A stretch of DNA of 64,000 nucleotides from UBA4742 sp963773335 (GCA_963773335.1 CAVZAT010000002.1:682001-746000); one strand, 5' to 3'; shown: positions 1 to 8,880, counted from the stretch's first letter. The notes: generated by a model from the sequence alone, not told the origin. Program-made: numbers and translations.

Positions 1-934
1 CGAGCGAGAAGCTGGCCTCGAGCTTGGCCTCGCCGCGGTCGTGGGCCGCGTTCATGTTGATGTCGAAGCGCGACGCCCAGAAGCGCTGTTTGTCCACCAC
101 CTGCTCGGCCCGCTCCAGGAAGTAGGGGATCCAACCGATCGATCCCTCCGACAGGGCGATGTTCAGGTTCGGGTAGCGGTCGAAGAGGCCGCTGAACAGC
201 CAGTCGAGCAGCGTGCCAGCCTGGTTGGCCGCCGCGCTGTAGGCCATGAAGGCCAGCGTGGGCATGTCGTCGGAGGTGCGGATCAGGTTCGACGACGACC
301 CGACGTGCATCGAGATCACGAAGCCGGTCTGATCTGCGGCCCGGAAGACCGGGTCCCAGTAGTCGGTGTGGATCGACGGCAGACCCAGCTTGGTCGGGTT
401 CTCCGAGAAGGCGATCGACTTGGCGCCGAGTGCTGCGGTCCGTTCGATCTCGGCGGCTGCCGCCACCGGATCCCACAGCGGGATGATCATCATCGGGATG
501 AACCGACCGGGGTAGGCGGCGGCGAACTCCTCGAGGATGAAGTCGTTCCAGGCCTTGACGCACAGCAGGGCCAAGTCCTTGTCCTTGGCCTCGTGGAACA
601 CCTGGCCGCAGTAGCGCGGGAAGGACGGGAACATCATGGACGAGAGCACGAAGCCCTGGTCCATGTCGGCCACCCGTGCCGCCGGCTCGTAGCAGCCGGG
701 CCGCATGTCCTCGTAGGTGATGGGCTCGGGCGAGAACTCCTCGCGCTTCTTGCCGGCCACCGCGTTGAGGCCGGTGGTCACGATCGACCGATCCTCGTAC
801 TGCCAGAACTCGGCATCCCCGTCGCGCACGATGTGGGGCGCCTGGTCGCGCCGGCCTGCGGGGATCCGCTCCTGCCACAGGCGGGCCGGCTCGATGAGGT
901 GGTCGTCGACCGAGATGAACCAGCTGAACGACAT
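1..934 (-). CDS. Amidohydrolase (Amidohydro_2 family), 3' end cut by window edge
   Basis: The gene reads leftward from ATG at 934 and runs off the left edge; about 311 residues are visible. The N-terminus carries SVDDHLIEP, the metal-site pattern of PF04909 TIM-barrel amidohydrolases/decarboxylases (ACMSD-like). Later segments (SMHVGSSSNLIRTSDD, ALSEGSIGWIPYFLER) match the barrel strands of the same family. A GGAGGT Shine-Dalgarno sits 6 nt before the ATG. Proteins of this type are common beside acyl-CoA dehydrogenases in actinobacterial ring-degradation islands, where substrates are mostly unknown. It resembles the amidohydrolases at 54028 and 55283 in this window. An operator-like repeat at 981-997 lies directly upstream. 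The family call is firm; the substrate is unknown. Confidence 0.85.
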   Translation of the reverse strand, partial: MSFSWFISVDDHLIEPARLWQERIPAGRRDQAPHIVRDGDAEFWQYEDRSIVTTGLNAVAGKKREEFSPEPITYEDMRPGCYEPAARVADMDQGFVLSSMMFPSFPRYCGQVFHEAKDKDLALLCVKAWNDFILEEFAAAYPGRFIPMMIIPLWDPVAAAAEIERTAALGAKSIAFSENPTKLGLPSIHTDYWDPVFRAADQTGFVISMHVGSSSNLIRTSDDMPTLAFMAYSAAANQAGTLLDWLFSGLFDRYPNLNIALSEGSIGWIPYFLERAEQVVDKQRFWASRFDINMNAAHDRGEAKLEASFSL

Positions 935-980
935 GGCCACGACCTCCACACGAATGCCCGAAAGGATGCGATGCTCAAGA

Positions 981-997
981 AAGCGAACGCTCACCTA
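981..997 (-). promoter_or_regulatory. Operator-like 17-bp near-palindrome, site A
   Basis: Minus strand reads GGTGAGCGTTCGCTTTC-like sequence, lying about 47 nt upstream of the amidohydrolase start at 934. It is one of seven related intergenic copies in this window (consensus RGTGAGCGNNCRCTNNN). Binding by a TetR-family protein is inferred from size and symmetry only. Confidence 0.5.
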
Positions 998-1024
998 TTA
1001 CGCTAGCAGGCTCGGTCCGTGTCG

Positions 1025-2116
1025 TCAGCCGGGGTACCGCTGCGCCAGACGGCGTCGGTGGGCGCGGGGCGAGCCGAACAGCGAGCGGTTGAGCGCGGCG
1101 CGCTTGAGGTAGGCGTGGATACCGCTTTCCCACGTGTAGCCGATCCCGCCGTGCAGCTGCATGGCCGCGCCGGCGATGTCCACCGCGGCCGGACCGACGT
1201 AGGACTTGGCCATGGACACCGCCACGGACGCACCTAGCTCGTCGCGGACGACGTCGTCGATCGCGGCCGCGACCAGCTCCCGGGACACCGCGAGCTGCAC
1301 CGCCATGTCCGCGCAAGCGTGCTTCACCGCCTGGAACGAGCCGATCGGACGACCGAACTGCTGGCGGGCCCGAGCGTACGCGACGGTGGCGTCCACCATG
1401 GCCTGGCTGAGCCCCAGGCTGTCGATGGTGACGGCCAGGGCGGCCCGGTCGAGCAACGAGGTGGCGCTGGTCATCGGGTCGCGGGCGTAGCCCCACACCG
1501 CCTCGACGGCCACCTCGACCCCCTCGGCGCGGACCACGCCGAAGCGCCGGGTGGCGTCGAGGAGGGGCTGTTCGGCGATGTCGAGCCCGGGTGCTTGCGG
1601 CTCGACGGCCACCACCACCGGGCCGCGGTCGCCATCCCAGGCCGAGAGGAGCAGACGGTCGGCCCGCGCCACATCGGGGACGAAGGCGGCCCGTCCGGAC
1701 ACCCGGCTGACTCCAGCGGCCGTCTCGAGACGGAAGGGTGGTGCCGAGGCGACCGCCAGGTCGTCGGCGCGGTCGCCGTCGGCCAGGGCGACGGCGACCA
1801 GCAGGTCGCCCGAAGCCACCCGGCGGACCAGCTCGTCACGATCGGGGTTGGGGGCCAGCAGGTTGAGCGCCCCGGCTCCCAGCACCACGGCGCCCAGGTA
1901 GGGGCCGACGGCGGCCGACCGCCCCATCTCCTCCAGGACGACCGCGGCCTCGGCGAAGCCGGCTCCCGCGCCATCGAGGGACTCGGGCACCTCGAGGCCC
2001 AGCCAGCCGATGTCGGCCAGCACGGACCACGCTGGACCCTCCGGGCCCGACTTGGCCAGCAGGTCGCTCGCCACTGCCCGCAGTTCGTCGTGGAACTCGG
2101 TCAGCTCGGCGGTCAT
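1025..2116 (-). CDS. Acyl-CoA dehydrogenase, small/partner-type subunit
   Basis: This 363-residue protein starts MTAELTEFHDELR at ATG 2116, which overlaps the TGA of the preceding gene (ATGA). It is a flavin-dependent acyl-CoA dehydrogenase: N-terminal helical domain, central beta domain, and C-terminal helical domain with QFGRPIGSFQAVKHACADM and GGIGYTWESGIHAYLKRA. The TWE motif holds the usual acidic residue in this position of FadE-type proteins. It is the last gene of a four-ACAD plus ferredoxin operon. Alternating full-length and shorter ACADs suggests heteromeric complexes like the mycobacterial ChsE or FadE26-27 pairs of steroid side-chain oxidation. The substrate is unknown. Confidence 0.9.
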   Translation of the reverse strand: MTAELTEFHDELRAVASDLLAKSGPEGPAWSVLADIGWLGLEVPESLDGAGAGFAEAAVVLEEMGRSAAVGPYLGAVVLGAGALNLLAPNPDRDELVRRVASGDLLVAVALADGDRADDLAVASAPPFRLETAAGVSRVSGRAAFVPDVARADRLLLSAWDGDRGPVVVAVEPQAPGLDIAEQPLLDATRRFGVVRAEGVEVAVEAVWGYARDPMTSATSLLDRAALAVTIDSLGLSQAMVDATVAYARARQQFGRPIGSFQAVKHACADMAVQLAVSRELVAAAIDDVVRDELGASVAVSMAKSYVGPAAVDIAGAAMQLHGGIGYTWESGIHAYLKRAALNRSLFGSPRAHRRRLAQRYPG

Positions 2117-3327
2117 CTGGCGGATGCTGCGCTCGTCGTCGGCTCGCGCGGCAACCCCAGGCCCCGCTCGCCGATGATGGTGCGCTGGATCTCGCTGGTG
2201 CCCCCGGGGATGGTCCACTCCCACGAGCTGATGAAGTCGAGCATCCAGATCCCCGACTCCCACCCGCTGGACAGGGGCTTGGCCAGCTCGGCGTGGGTGG
2301 CCAAGCCCGCGATGTCGGCCCCGAAGCCCGTCATCCGCTGGAGCAGCTCGCTGTAGTAGAGCTTGACGATCGACGCGTCAGCCGGACCGGCGCGGCCTGC
2401 CTCCACACGTTCCACCAGGCTCCGGCACAGGCGTCGCAGTCCTGTCACCTCGGCCTCGAAGCCGGCCAGGCGATCTCCCACCACGGGGTCGTCGACGGGG
2501 GGCCGGCCATCGGCGCCGACGCGGGCACAGGCCTGCACCAACCAGCGAAACCCGTTGTCCAGGCGCTCGGCCAGCTCGAGCATGGTCATGCCCCGCTCGG
2601 CGCTGAGGGTCTCCTGGGCCACCTGCCAGCCCTGGTTCTCGGCGCCCACCAGCTGGGTGGCCGGGATGGCCACGTCGTTGAGGAACACCTCGCAGAAGTG
2701 CGACTCGCCGGTGGCCTGGCGGATGGGCCGCACGTCGATGCCCGGCGACCGCATGTCCATCAGGAAGTAGGAGATGCCCTTGCGCTTGGGGGCATCCGGA
2801 TCGGTCCGGGCCAGCAGCAGGCACCAGTCGGCGTGGAGGGCCCCGCTGGCCCACACCTTCTGACCGTTCACCACGTAGTGGTCGTCGACCTTGTGTGCGC
2901 TGGTGGCCAGGCTGGCCAGATCGGATCCGGCATCGGGCTCCGAGAAACCCTGACACCAGATCTCCCCGTCCAGGATGGCCGGCAGGTGTCGCTGGCGCTG
3001 GTCGGGGGTGCCGGCAGCCAGCAGGGTGGATGCCGCGTGGTGGATCCCGATGAAGGCGACCACCAGGCGCGGCGCGTCGTGGGCGGCCAGCTCCTGGTGG
3101 ACCACGATCTGCTCGGCCGTCGACAGGCCGCCGCCCCATGCCGCGGGCCAGTGGGGCACGGCGTAACCGGCGGCGCGCAGCTCCTGGAACCACCACTGCT
3201 GGAAGGCCACGAACTCTTCGTCGCTCACCCCCGTCTGGCCGGCGCGCCAGTCGGCGGGGATGTGGCTGCGACTCCACGCCGCCACCTGGGCGCGGAAGGC
3301 CTCGAGGTCCGCGCTGGGCCCGTTCAT
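2113..3327 (-). CDS. Acyl-CoA dehydrogenase, large-type subunit
   Basis: A 404-residue ACAD starts MNGPSADLEAFRAQVAAW at ATG 3327. The middle domain shows WCQGFSEPDAGSDLASL and NGQKVWASGALHADW, which line the FAD/acyl pocket. The C-terminal signature is WTIPGGTSEIQRTIIGERGLG, with Glu of the SEIQ motif at the usual catalytic-base region. It should oxidise an acyl-CoA at the alpha-beta bond and pass electrons to ETF. The start overlaps the stop of the gene at 3324 and its stop overlaps the start of the gene at 2116, so it is translationally coupled to a smaller ACAD on both sides. That spacing supports an alpha2beta2-type enzyme. Confidence 0.93.
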   Translation of the reverse strand: MNGPSADLEAFRAQVAAWSRSHIPADWRAGQTGVSDEEFVAFQQWWFQELRAAGYAVPHWPAAWGGGLSTAEQIVVHQELAAHDAPRLVVAFIGIHHAASTLLAAGTPDQRQRHLPAILDGEIWCQGFSEPDAGSDLASLATSAHKVDDHYVVNGQKVWASGALHADWCLLLARTDPDAPKRKGISYFLMDMRSPGIDVRPIRQATGESHFCEVFLNDVAIPATQLVGAENQGWQVAQETLSAERGMTMLELAERLDNGFRWLVQACARVGADGRPPVDDPVVGDRLAGFEAEVTGLRRLCRSLVERVEAGRAGPADASIVKLYYSELLQRMTGFGADIAGLATHAELAKPLSSGWESGIWMLDFISSWEWTIPGGTSEIQRTIIGERGLGLPREPTTSAASAR

Positions 3328-4289
3328 GCGTGGTCGAAGAGCCCGGACAGGCCCTGACGACCCACGTGCCGGGTGAGCTGGTCGCGGGTGGCCGACAGGC
3401 CCAGTGGCACGCGGCGCAGGGGCTGGCTGTAGCGAGACAGCCACGACAGCATGGTCTCGTCGCAGAAGCCGATGGCGGCGTGCAGCTGATGGGCGACCCG
3501 GAACACGATCTCGGCCGCCTCCAAGGCGGCCAGGCGCAGGGCCAGCGCATCGGCCACCGCGTCGTCGTGGCCGGCTTCGATGCTCCACAGGGCGTACTTG
3601 GCCAGCTCCTCGAGGCCGATGCGCTCGACCTCGGCCTCGGTCAGCTGGAACTGCACGCCCTGGAACGAGGCCAGGGTCTGGCCGAACTGCTCGCGCTCGA
3701 GCACGTAGCTGCTCGTGAGCTCGATGGCCCGGTCGAGCATGCCCAGCAAGGTCCAGCAGGGCAGCACCAGACCGAGAGCCACGTCCTGAAGCCGGCTGTC
3801 CCCCGGCGCGCCGTCGTCGAGCGGGTCCAGGTCGAGGGCGCTCACGAAGGCCGACTTGCGGGGCGGGGTGGCCGCGACGTGCGCGGTGGTGCGGCTGCGG
3901 CGACCGTCGAGGGTGATGGCGAGCCACTCGCCGGCCAGTCCGGCCAGCGCCGCGGCCGGGGCCACGTCGGCCACCACGACCAGGCCTGTGGCGTCGACGC
4001 GGACCGCCGCCGGGTCGGTGGGACGGCACAGCCGCTCGGCCACCGGATAGGCCAGCGACCAGTAGCCCGCGCTGCGGCACAGGGCGGCCGCAGCCTCCAG
4101 ATCGTCGTCGGTGGCACGGGGATCGAGCTCCCAGGCGCCGAGCTCGGCCAACACCGGTGCCACCAGCTGCTCGCGCCGCTCGGGTTCGTGCTCGGCCAGC
4201 TCGACCAGACGGTCGCCGCCGGCCGATTCCAGGGCCTGGCGGGCGATCCGGCCGTACTCGACGGCCTCTTCGCTCAGGTCGATGTTCAT
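3324..4289 (-). CDS. Acyl-CoA dehydrogenase-like, short subunit
   Basis: This 321-residue protein starts MNIDLSEEAVEYGRIARQAL at ATG 4289 and overlaps the upstream stop (ATGA). It is shorter than ordinary ACADs (about 380-400). The middle flavin-contact motif is weak (MLDRAIELTSSYVLEREQFG is clear, the WCQGFSEP motif is absent), as in partner subunits of heteromeric ACADs. The C-terminus carries HQLHAAIGFCDETMLSWLSR, where a TWE-like motif normally sits. It probably pairs with the full-size ACAD encoded upstream at 4286-5431. Whether this subunit keeps a catalytic base cannot be decided by eye. Confidence 0.85.
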   Translation of the reverse strand: MNIDLSEEAVEYGRIARQALESAGGDRLVELAEHEPERREQLVAPVLAELGAWELDPRATDDDLEAAAALCRSAGYWSLAYPVAERLCRPTDPAAVRVDATGLVVVADVAPAAALAGLAGEWLAITLDGRRSRTTAHVAATPPRKSAFVSALDLDPLDDGAPGDSRLQDVALGLVLPCWTLLGMLDRAIELTSSYVLEREQFGQTLASFQGVQFQLTEAEVERIGLEELAKYALWSIEAGHDDAVADALALRLAALEAAEIVFRVAHQLHAAIGFCDETMLSWLSRYSQPLRRVPLGLSATRDQLTRHVGRQGLSGLFDHA

Positions 4290-5431
4290 GAGGCCAGCAG
4301 CGAACGGGCCAGCAGGATGCGTTGCATCTCGATGCTGCCCGAGGCGACGGTTGCGGCCTGGGCGTAGCGCCAGTGATCCTCCACGGCCCGCCGCAGGCGG
4401 GTGGTGTCGGCGTCGGTCGACTCGGTCAGGGCCACGATGTCCATCAGCACCTCGGCGCTGTCCTGGTCGAGCTTGGTCACCGCGATCCGGTAGCCGGCGG
4501 TGTCCGCGGGAGTGATCTGGCCGCTGGTCTGCAAGGAGATGACGCGGTAGGCCAGCAGCCGGGCTCGGCGGCAGTGGGTGAGCATGCGGGCCCAACGGGC
4601 GCGCAGCTCGGCCGGCAGCTCGTCCCAGGCCTCACCGAGCACGACCGGCGCCTTCTTCAGCAGCCGCTCGCAGCGGGCGTAGCGGGCGATGCCCACCCGC
4701 TCGAAGGCCAGCACCTCCTGCACCACCTTCCATCCCTCGTCGACCGAACCCAGGACGTCGGCCTCGGTCACCCAGAGGTCGTCGATGAAGACCTCGTTGA
4801 GATGGTGGGGTCCGAGCATGCAGGGGATGGGACGGACCTCGATGGCCGGGTCCGACATCGGTACCAGGAAGACGGTGATGCCCTGCTGCTTGCGTTGGCC
4901 GCTGGAGGTCCGGGCCAACAGGAAGCACCATTGCGCCATCGTGGCGTAGGAGGTCCAGATCTTCTGGCCGGTGATCCGCCACCCGTCGCCGTCACGCAGG
5001 GCCGCAGTGCGCAGCGAGGCCAGGTCGGAGCCGGCGTCGGGCTCGCTGAAGCCCTGGCACCAGATCACCTCGCCCCGGCCGATGGACGGCAGGTGGAGCT
5101 GCTGCTGCTCGGCAGTGCCGTGGCGCATGATGGCCGGCCCCACCCAGTTGACGCCCATGTACTGCGCGCCCCGGGGCTCATGGTGGGCCCACATCTCCTC
5201 GCGCACTGCCGTCTGCTCCCACGGGGATGCGCCACGACCACCGAACTGCTCTGGCCAGGCCAAGCAGAGCAGGCCGTTGTCGGCCAGCAGCCGGCAGAAC
5301 TGCTGGGCCACCTCCAGGTCGGCCGGATCGTCGGTGAACGCGCCCAGGTAGTCAGCCGGGATGCGCTCGTCGACGAGTCGGCGCAACTGGCCCCGCAGGG
5401 CCGCGACGTCCTCGCCCATGTCGTAGTCCAT
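4286..5431 (-). CDS. Acyl-CoA dehydrogenase, large-type subunit
   Basis: A 381-residue ACAD starts MDYDMGEDVAALRGQLRRL at ATG 5431; an internal ATG four codons later is an alternative start. The central domain holds WCQGFSEPDAGSDLASLRT and GQKIWTSYATMAQWCFLLAR. The C-terminal signature is ASGSIEMQRILLARSLL, where SIEMQ replaces the commoner TSEIQ but keeps the Glu. It leads the four-ACAD series and overlaps the short ACAD downstream by 4 nt. The ferredoxin gene lies 35 nt upstream in the same direction. Role: alpha-beta desaturation of a CoA ester, probably in cyclic or branched substrate breakdown. Confidence 0.9.
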   Translation of the reverse strand: MDYDMGEDVAALRGQLRRLVDERIPADYLGAFTDDPADLEVAQQFCRLLADNGLLCLAWPEQFGGRGASPWEQTAVREEMWAHHEPRGAQYMGVNWVGPAIMRHGTAEQQQLHLPSIGRGEVIWCQGFSEPDAGSDLASLRTAALRDGDGWRITGQKIWTSYATMAQWCFLLARTSSGQRKQQGITVFLVPMSDPAIEVRPIPCMLGPHHLNEVFIDDLWVTEADVLGSVDEGWKVVQEVLAFERVGIARYARCERLLKKAPVVLGEAWDELPAELRARWARMLTHCRRARLLAYRVISLQTSGQITPADTAGYRIAVTKLDQDSAEVLMDIVALTESTDADTTRLRRAVEDHWRYAQAATVASGSIEMQRILLARSLLAS

Positions 5432-5466
5432 GCGTCCTCACACAGTCGTGCTGACGAGCGGTGGGC

Positions 5467-5661
5467 TCAGCTCAGCGTGATCGCCCGTTCCGGGCAGTTG
5501 TCGGCCGCTTCGGTGGCCTTGCGCTCGAGCTCGGGCGCGACGAGCTCGACCGGCACATAGGCGTGGCCCTCGTCGTCGAGCGAGAACACCTCAGGGCAGA
5601 TGCCCCAGCATCGTGCATGCCCCTGGCAGCGCTCGGGGTCAACCGCGGCCTTCATCGACAT
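5467..5661 (-). CDS. 3Fe-4S type small ferredoxin
   Basis: The product has 64 residues and starts MSMKAAVDPERCQGHARC. Cluster ligands are likely Cys12, Cys18 and Cys56 (NCPERAI), with His15 where a fourth Cys would sit in a 4Fe-4S protein; Cys22 precedes the conserved PEVF. This is the pattern of actinobacterial P450- and oxygenase-linked ferredoxins. It lies upstream of the four-ACAD operon and 127 nt from the divergent Rieske oxygenase, which needs an electron donor. Partnership with that oxygenase or with the P450 at 19674 is inferred. AGGAGA-like sequence lies a few bases before the start. Confidence 0.9.
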   Translation of the reverse strand: MSMKAAVDPERCQGHARCWGICPEVFSLDDEGHAYVPVELVAPELERKATEAADNCPERAITLS

Positions 5662-5721
5662 TCTCCTCGTGCATGTGCGTCTCGAGGCTCATCCGGCAGC
5701 CACCGGGTCAGCCCTAAGTTG

Positions 5722-5738
5722 GTGGGCGTTCACTTTCT
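5722..5738 (+). promoter_or_regulatory. Operator-like 17-bp repeat, site B
   Basis: The sequence GTGGGCGTTCACTTTCT (5722-5738, with one more matching G at 5721) matches the window-wide RGTGAGCGNNCRCTNNN repeat. It sits in the 127-nt divergent promoter region between the ferredoxin/ACAD operon (leftward) and the Rieske oxygenase (rightward), a position from which one regulator could control both. A TATCACTATGAT stretch just beyond is the least GC-rich part of this gap and may include a -10 element. Confidence 0.5.
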
Positions 5739-5788
5739 ATCACTATGATCGGACCCGACATGCCCGATCGGTCGACGGGGGGTGACAG

Positions 5789-6952
5789 GTGGACAGGGAA
5801 GCCTTCGAGCACGGCTTGGCGCGACGGTTGCTCGATCACATCGACCACGGCACCACCGACATGGCCGATGCCGTGGTGGAGGTCCCGGCCGAGGTCTACA
5901 CCGCCCGGGCCCGCTACGACGACGAGGTCGACGTTCTGTTCCGGTCCCAACCCCTGGTGCTGTGCCTCTCGGGCGCGTTGGGCGGCCCGGGCAGCTACCG
6001 CACGGTCGACCTGTGCGGCACCCCCATCCTGTTGACCCGTGACACCGACGGCCGCGTCCACGCCCTGGCCAACGCCTGTCGACATCGGGGCGTGCGAGTG
6101 GTCGACGGGTCGGGCGAGGCACGCCGCTTCACCTGCCCCTTCCACGCCTGGACCTACAACCTGGTGGGCGACCTGGTGGGCGTACCGGTGGCCGCGGCCT
6201 TCGAAGGCATGTGCCGGGAGGACAAGGGCCTGGTCGAGCTGCCGGTGGCCGAGGGCTACGGCCTGATCGTGGGTCGGCTGCGTCCGGGGGACCCGGTCGA
6301 CATCGACGAGTACCTGGGCCCGGAGCTGGCCGGCGAGATGGCCATGTTGGACTTCGCCGATTGGACGCCCTACAGCGAACCCCACCTGCACCAGGTGAAG
6401 GCCAACTGGAAGGTCGCCCTCGACACCTACCGCGAGAACTACCACTTCGACTACCTGCACCGCACCACCCTGGCCGGCTACGCCCACGGCGGAGCGCTCA
6501 CCTTCGACGCCCTCGGATCGCATCTGCGCAACTGCTCGGCCCTGCGCTCGATCGACGAGCTCAAGGACATCCCCGAGCAGGACTGGGCCGACGTGGCCCG
6601 CCACCTGAGCTACCAGTACTCGCTGTTCCCCAACACCTGCCTCACCTTCGACAGTCGCCACATCGAGCTGTGGCAGATCCTGCCCGTCGACGTCGACCGC
6701 TGCGAGGTGCTCCACACCGCCTACCTGCGCCCCGGCCTGTCCGGCGAGGACCAGGCCAAGCTGGTGGAGATGGCACCGTGGATCTGCGAGACGGTGGTCG
6801 ATGGCGAGGACTTCTGGGTGGCCGCTCGCACCGAGCCCGGCATCCGAACCGGCATGCTCGACACGGTGGTCTTCGGCCGCAACGAACCGGCGCCCCAACA
6901 CCTGCACGAGGGATTCCAGACCGCGCTGGCCGCTGCTGGCCGCTCGTCCTAG
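5789..6952 (+). CDS. Rieske [2Fe-2S] aromatic-ring-hydroxylating oxygenase, large subunit
   Basis: A 387-residue protein starts at GTG 5789. The Rieske domain has Cys97-His99 (CRHRG) and Cys116-His119 (CPFHAW). The catalytic domain has the mononuclear iron motif around ENYHFDYLH, with two His ligands four to five residues apart. The length fits the alpha-subunit family (PF00355 plus PF00848) that includes ring hydroxylases and demethylases. It would activate oxygen for hydroxylation of a ring or N/O-demethylation, with electrons from a ferredoxin such as the one encoded divergently at 5467. There is no beta subunit gene. Its 3' end overlaps the convergent MFS gene by 4 nt. Confidence 0.93.
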   Translation: MDREAFEHGLARRLLDHIDHGTTDMADAVVEVPAEVYTARARYDDEVDVLFRSQPLVLCLSGALGGPGSYRTVDLCGTPILLTRDTDGRVHALANACRHRGVRVVDGSGEARRFTCPFHAWTYNLVGDLVGVPVAAAFEGMCREDKGLVELPVAEGYGLIVGRLRPGDPVDIDEYLGPELAGEMAMLDFADWTPYSEPHLHQVKANWKVALDTYRENYHFDYLHRTTLAGYAHGGALTFDALGSHLRNCSALRSIDELKDIPEQDWADVARHLSYQYSLFPNTCLTFDSRHIELWQILPVDVDRCEVLHTAYLRPGLSGEDQAKLVEMAPWICETVVDGEDFWVAARTEPGIRTGMLDTVVFGRNEPAPQHLHEGFQTALAAAGRSS

Positions 6953-8613
6953 CCCGTTCGACTGCCGCGCCCTGCCGGGTCCGGGTGCGACTGGGGGTCC
7001 GGCTCGGCTCCGACCGGCGTGGTGGGCAGGTTGCGGCTGAACAGGAGGGCCACCACCGCGAGCACGGCCAGGACGGCCAGTGACGCCCGGAGGGCGTCGA
7101 TGCGGGATTGACTGTTCTCCGCGACGATGGCGTCGGCCGTGGAGCCGGTGACACCGGCATCGTCGAGGGCGGTCTTGAGGTCGGCGTCGGAGATGAAGGG
7201 CACGCCACTCGAGAGCTCGGTCTGGGCCTTCGAGCTGAGGTCCTTGGGCACGGCCGGGTTGTTGGCGATTCCGGTGAGGAACGAGGCGGTGAGCGCCGAC
7301 ATCAGGACGGCGCCGCCGAGGGCGGTGCCGATGGAGATGCCGAGGTTGGAGAAGGTGTTCTGGAGGCCCCCGACCTCGCCGCTGAGCTCGTCGGGCTGGG
7401 AGGAGACCGTCACCGCCCCGAGTTGGGACGCCAGGGCACCGATGCCGAGCCCGGCCAGGATCATGGGCCAGGTGACGATCTCGGGGCCGGCTCCGGCGTC
7501 GAGGGCGGCGACGAAGACGACCAGGCCGAGGAGCAGGGCCACGAACCCGAGTTGCGAGACCCGCCGTGGGGACGCCTGGGGGAAGGCTTTGGGGATCCCC
7601 ACCGCCGCGATGACCAGGGTGATCGACAGGGGGAGGATCCGCACCCCGGTCTGGATGGCGCTGAGTCCCAGGGCGATGGACAGGAACAGCGGCACGGTGA
7701 AGAACATGCCCGCTTGGAGCAGGTACTGGAAGAAGAAGGCGATGAGTCCGGTGCGCAGCAACTTGACTCGCAGCATGGCCGGGTCGAGCAGCGCAGGCTT
7801 GTGCGCGTCGCGGCGGAGCTTCTCCCACTCGAGGAAGCCGACCAGCACCACGCCGCCGGCCACCATCAGCCAGATGACCGGTGACAGTCCCAACCAGGTG
7901 GGCGCGTCGGGCTTGGCCTGCACGAACCCCCAGGTGCCCGCCCGCAGGACGCCGTAGACGATGAGACCCAGTCCGAGCGCGGAGAGGGCGGTGCCCACCA
8001 GGTCGAGGCGGGCACCTTCTTCCTTGGGGGTGTCGGCGGTGCGGCGGTTGAGAACCAGGACGACCCCGATGATGAGCGCTTCACAGACGAAGACGTAGCG
8101 CCACGACCAGTAGGTGGTGAACAGTCCGCCGAGGAGCGGGCCGACCCCGACGGCGATGGCGCCCCCGACGGCGACGAGGCCGTACGCCTTGGGTCGGTCG
8201 GGCGTGGCGAAGTTCGATGCCACCAGTGCCACGATGGCCGGCATCACCAGGGTGGCCCCGATGCCTTCGAGGAAGGACCAGCCGAACATCAGGACGGCCA
8301 GGTTGGGTGACGCGGCCGTGGTCAGCGATCCGCAGGCGTAGATGACGCAACCGATGGTGAAGGCCCGCTTGCGTCCGAGTATCTGCCCCATCCGCCCGCC
8401 CGTGATCATGAAGGCGGCCATGATCAACGTGTAGAGGGTGATGGCGGTCTGGATGCCCGTGACGGTCGTGCCGATGTCGCTGGCCACGGTGGCGATCGAG
8501 ACGTTCATCACCGAGGCGTCGAGGATCATCACGAACTGCGCCGCTGCCAGGGTCAACAGCACGGCCTTGGCCGCGCCCGCCACGGCCTGGGTCGAGTGTT
8601 CGATGTCGGTCAT
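6949..8613 (-). CDS. MFS drug-efflux type transporter (DHA2/EmrB-QacA family)
   Basis: A 554-residue, highly hydrophobic protein starts MTDIEHSTQAVAGAAKAV. The pattern fits a 14-helix DHA2 exporter: helix 1 with ILDASVMNVSIATVASDIG (motif D1-like), then LYTLIMAAFMITGGRMGQILGRKR (motif A) and WRYVFVCEALI (following motif C region). The C-terminus ends in a polar tail with PDPQSHPDPAG. These proteins use the proton gradient to expel hydrophobic compounds. It is not next to the polyketide cluster, so a link to its product is only a possibility. The gene for a small membrane protein lies 57 nt upstream in the same direction. Confidence 0.92.
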   Translation of the reverse strand: MTDIEHSTQAVAGAAKAVLLTLAAAQFVMILDASVMNVSIATVASDIGTTVTGIQTAITLYTLIMAAFMITGGRMGQILGRKRAFTIGCVIYACGSLTTAASPNLAVLMFGWSFLEGIGATLVMPAIVALVASNFATPDRPKAYGLVAVGGAIAVGVGPLLGGLFTTYWSWRYVFVCEALIIGVVLVLNRRTADTPKEEGARLDLVGTALSALGLGLIVYGVLRAGTWGFVQAKPDAPTWLGLSPVIWLMVAGGVVLVGFLEWEKLRRDAHKPALLDPAMLRVKLLRTGLIAFFFQYLLQAGMFFTVPLFLSIALGLSAIQTGVRILPLSITLVIAAVGIPKAFPQASPRRVSQLGFVALLLGLVVFVAALDAGAGPEIVTWPMILAGLGIGALASQLGAVTVSSQPDELSGEVGGLQNTFSNLGISIGTALGGAVLMSALTASFLTGIANNPAVPKDLSSKAQTELSSGVPFISDADLKTALDDAGVTGSTADAIVAENSQSRIDALRASLAVLAVLAVVALLFSRNLPTTPVGAEPDPQSHPDPAGRGSRTG

Positions 8614-8670
8614 CGTCTCCCGTCCGGCCTGGTGTCGCGGTGCATCTCTGATGGTCGAACCGCTGAAGGC

Positions 8671-8880
8671 TCAGACGCGGACCGACAGACCCCTGCGGTC
8701 CTTGGCAACGTAGGCCATCACCAGCGCCAAGGGGAAGAAGAAGAGGCTCAGGATGAAGTAGCCGATGAAGCTGTGACCCTTGCGGCCCGCCACTCGAGCA
8801 GGCCAGAAGGCGATGGCCACCCAGATGATGATGCCGATGATCCCGAGTGTGGTCCAGCCGACGGCGGACATGGCGAACAT
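8671..8880 (-). CDS. Small two-helix membrane protein, function unknown
   Basis: A 69-residue protein starts MFAMSAVGWTTLGIIGIII at ATG 8880, with AAGGAGTT eight nt upstream. It has two predicted membrane helices (about residues 10-27 and 41-61) joined by the basic loop PARVAGRKGHS, and a basic tail (KDRRGLSVRV). Proteins with this GRKGxSFxGYF pattern are widespread in actinobacteria without a known role. It sits directly upstream of the MFS exporter, possibly co-transcribed. The coding call is supported by the ribosome site and by hydrophobic structure rather than by a named family. Confidence 0.72.
   Translation of the reverse strand: MFAMSAVGWTTLGIIGIIIWVAIAFWPARVAGRKGHSFIGYFILSLFFFPLALVMAYVAKDRRGLSVRV

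Noticed and set aside
41..1006. Long plus-strand open frame opposite the first amidohydrolase
   Set aside because: Arg/His/Gly-rich shadow of the minus-strand gene; no ribosome site and no family pattern.
3138..5560. Two overlapping plus-strand open frames of about 410 codons opposite the ACAD operon
   Set aside because: Antisense frames stay open because of the high GC content; composition is typical of shadows.
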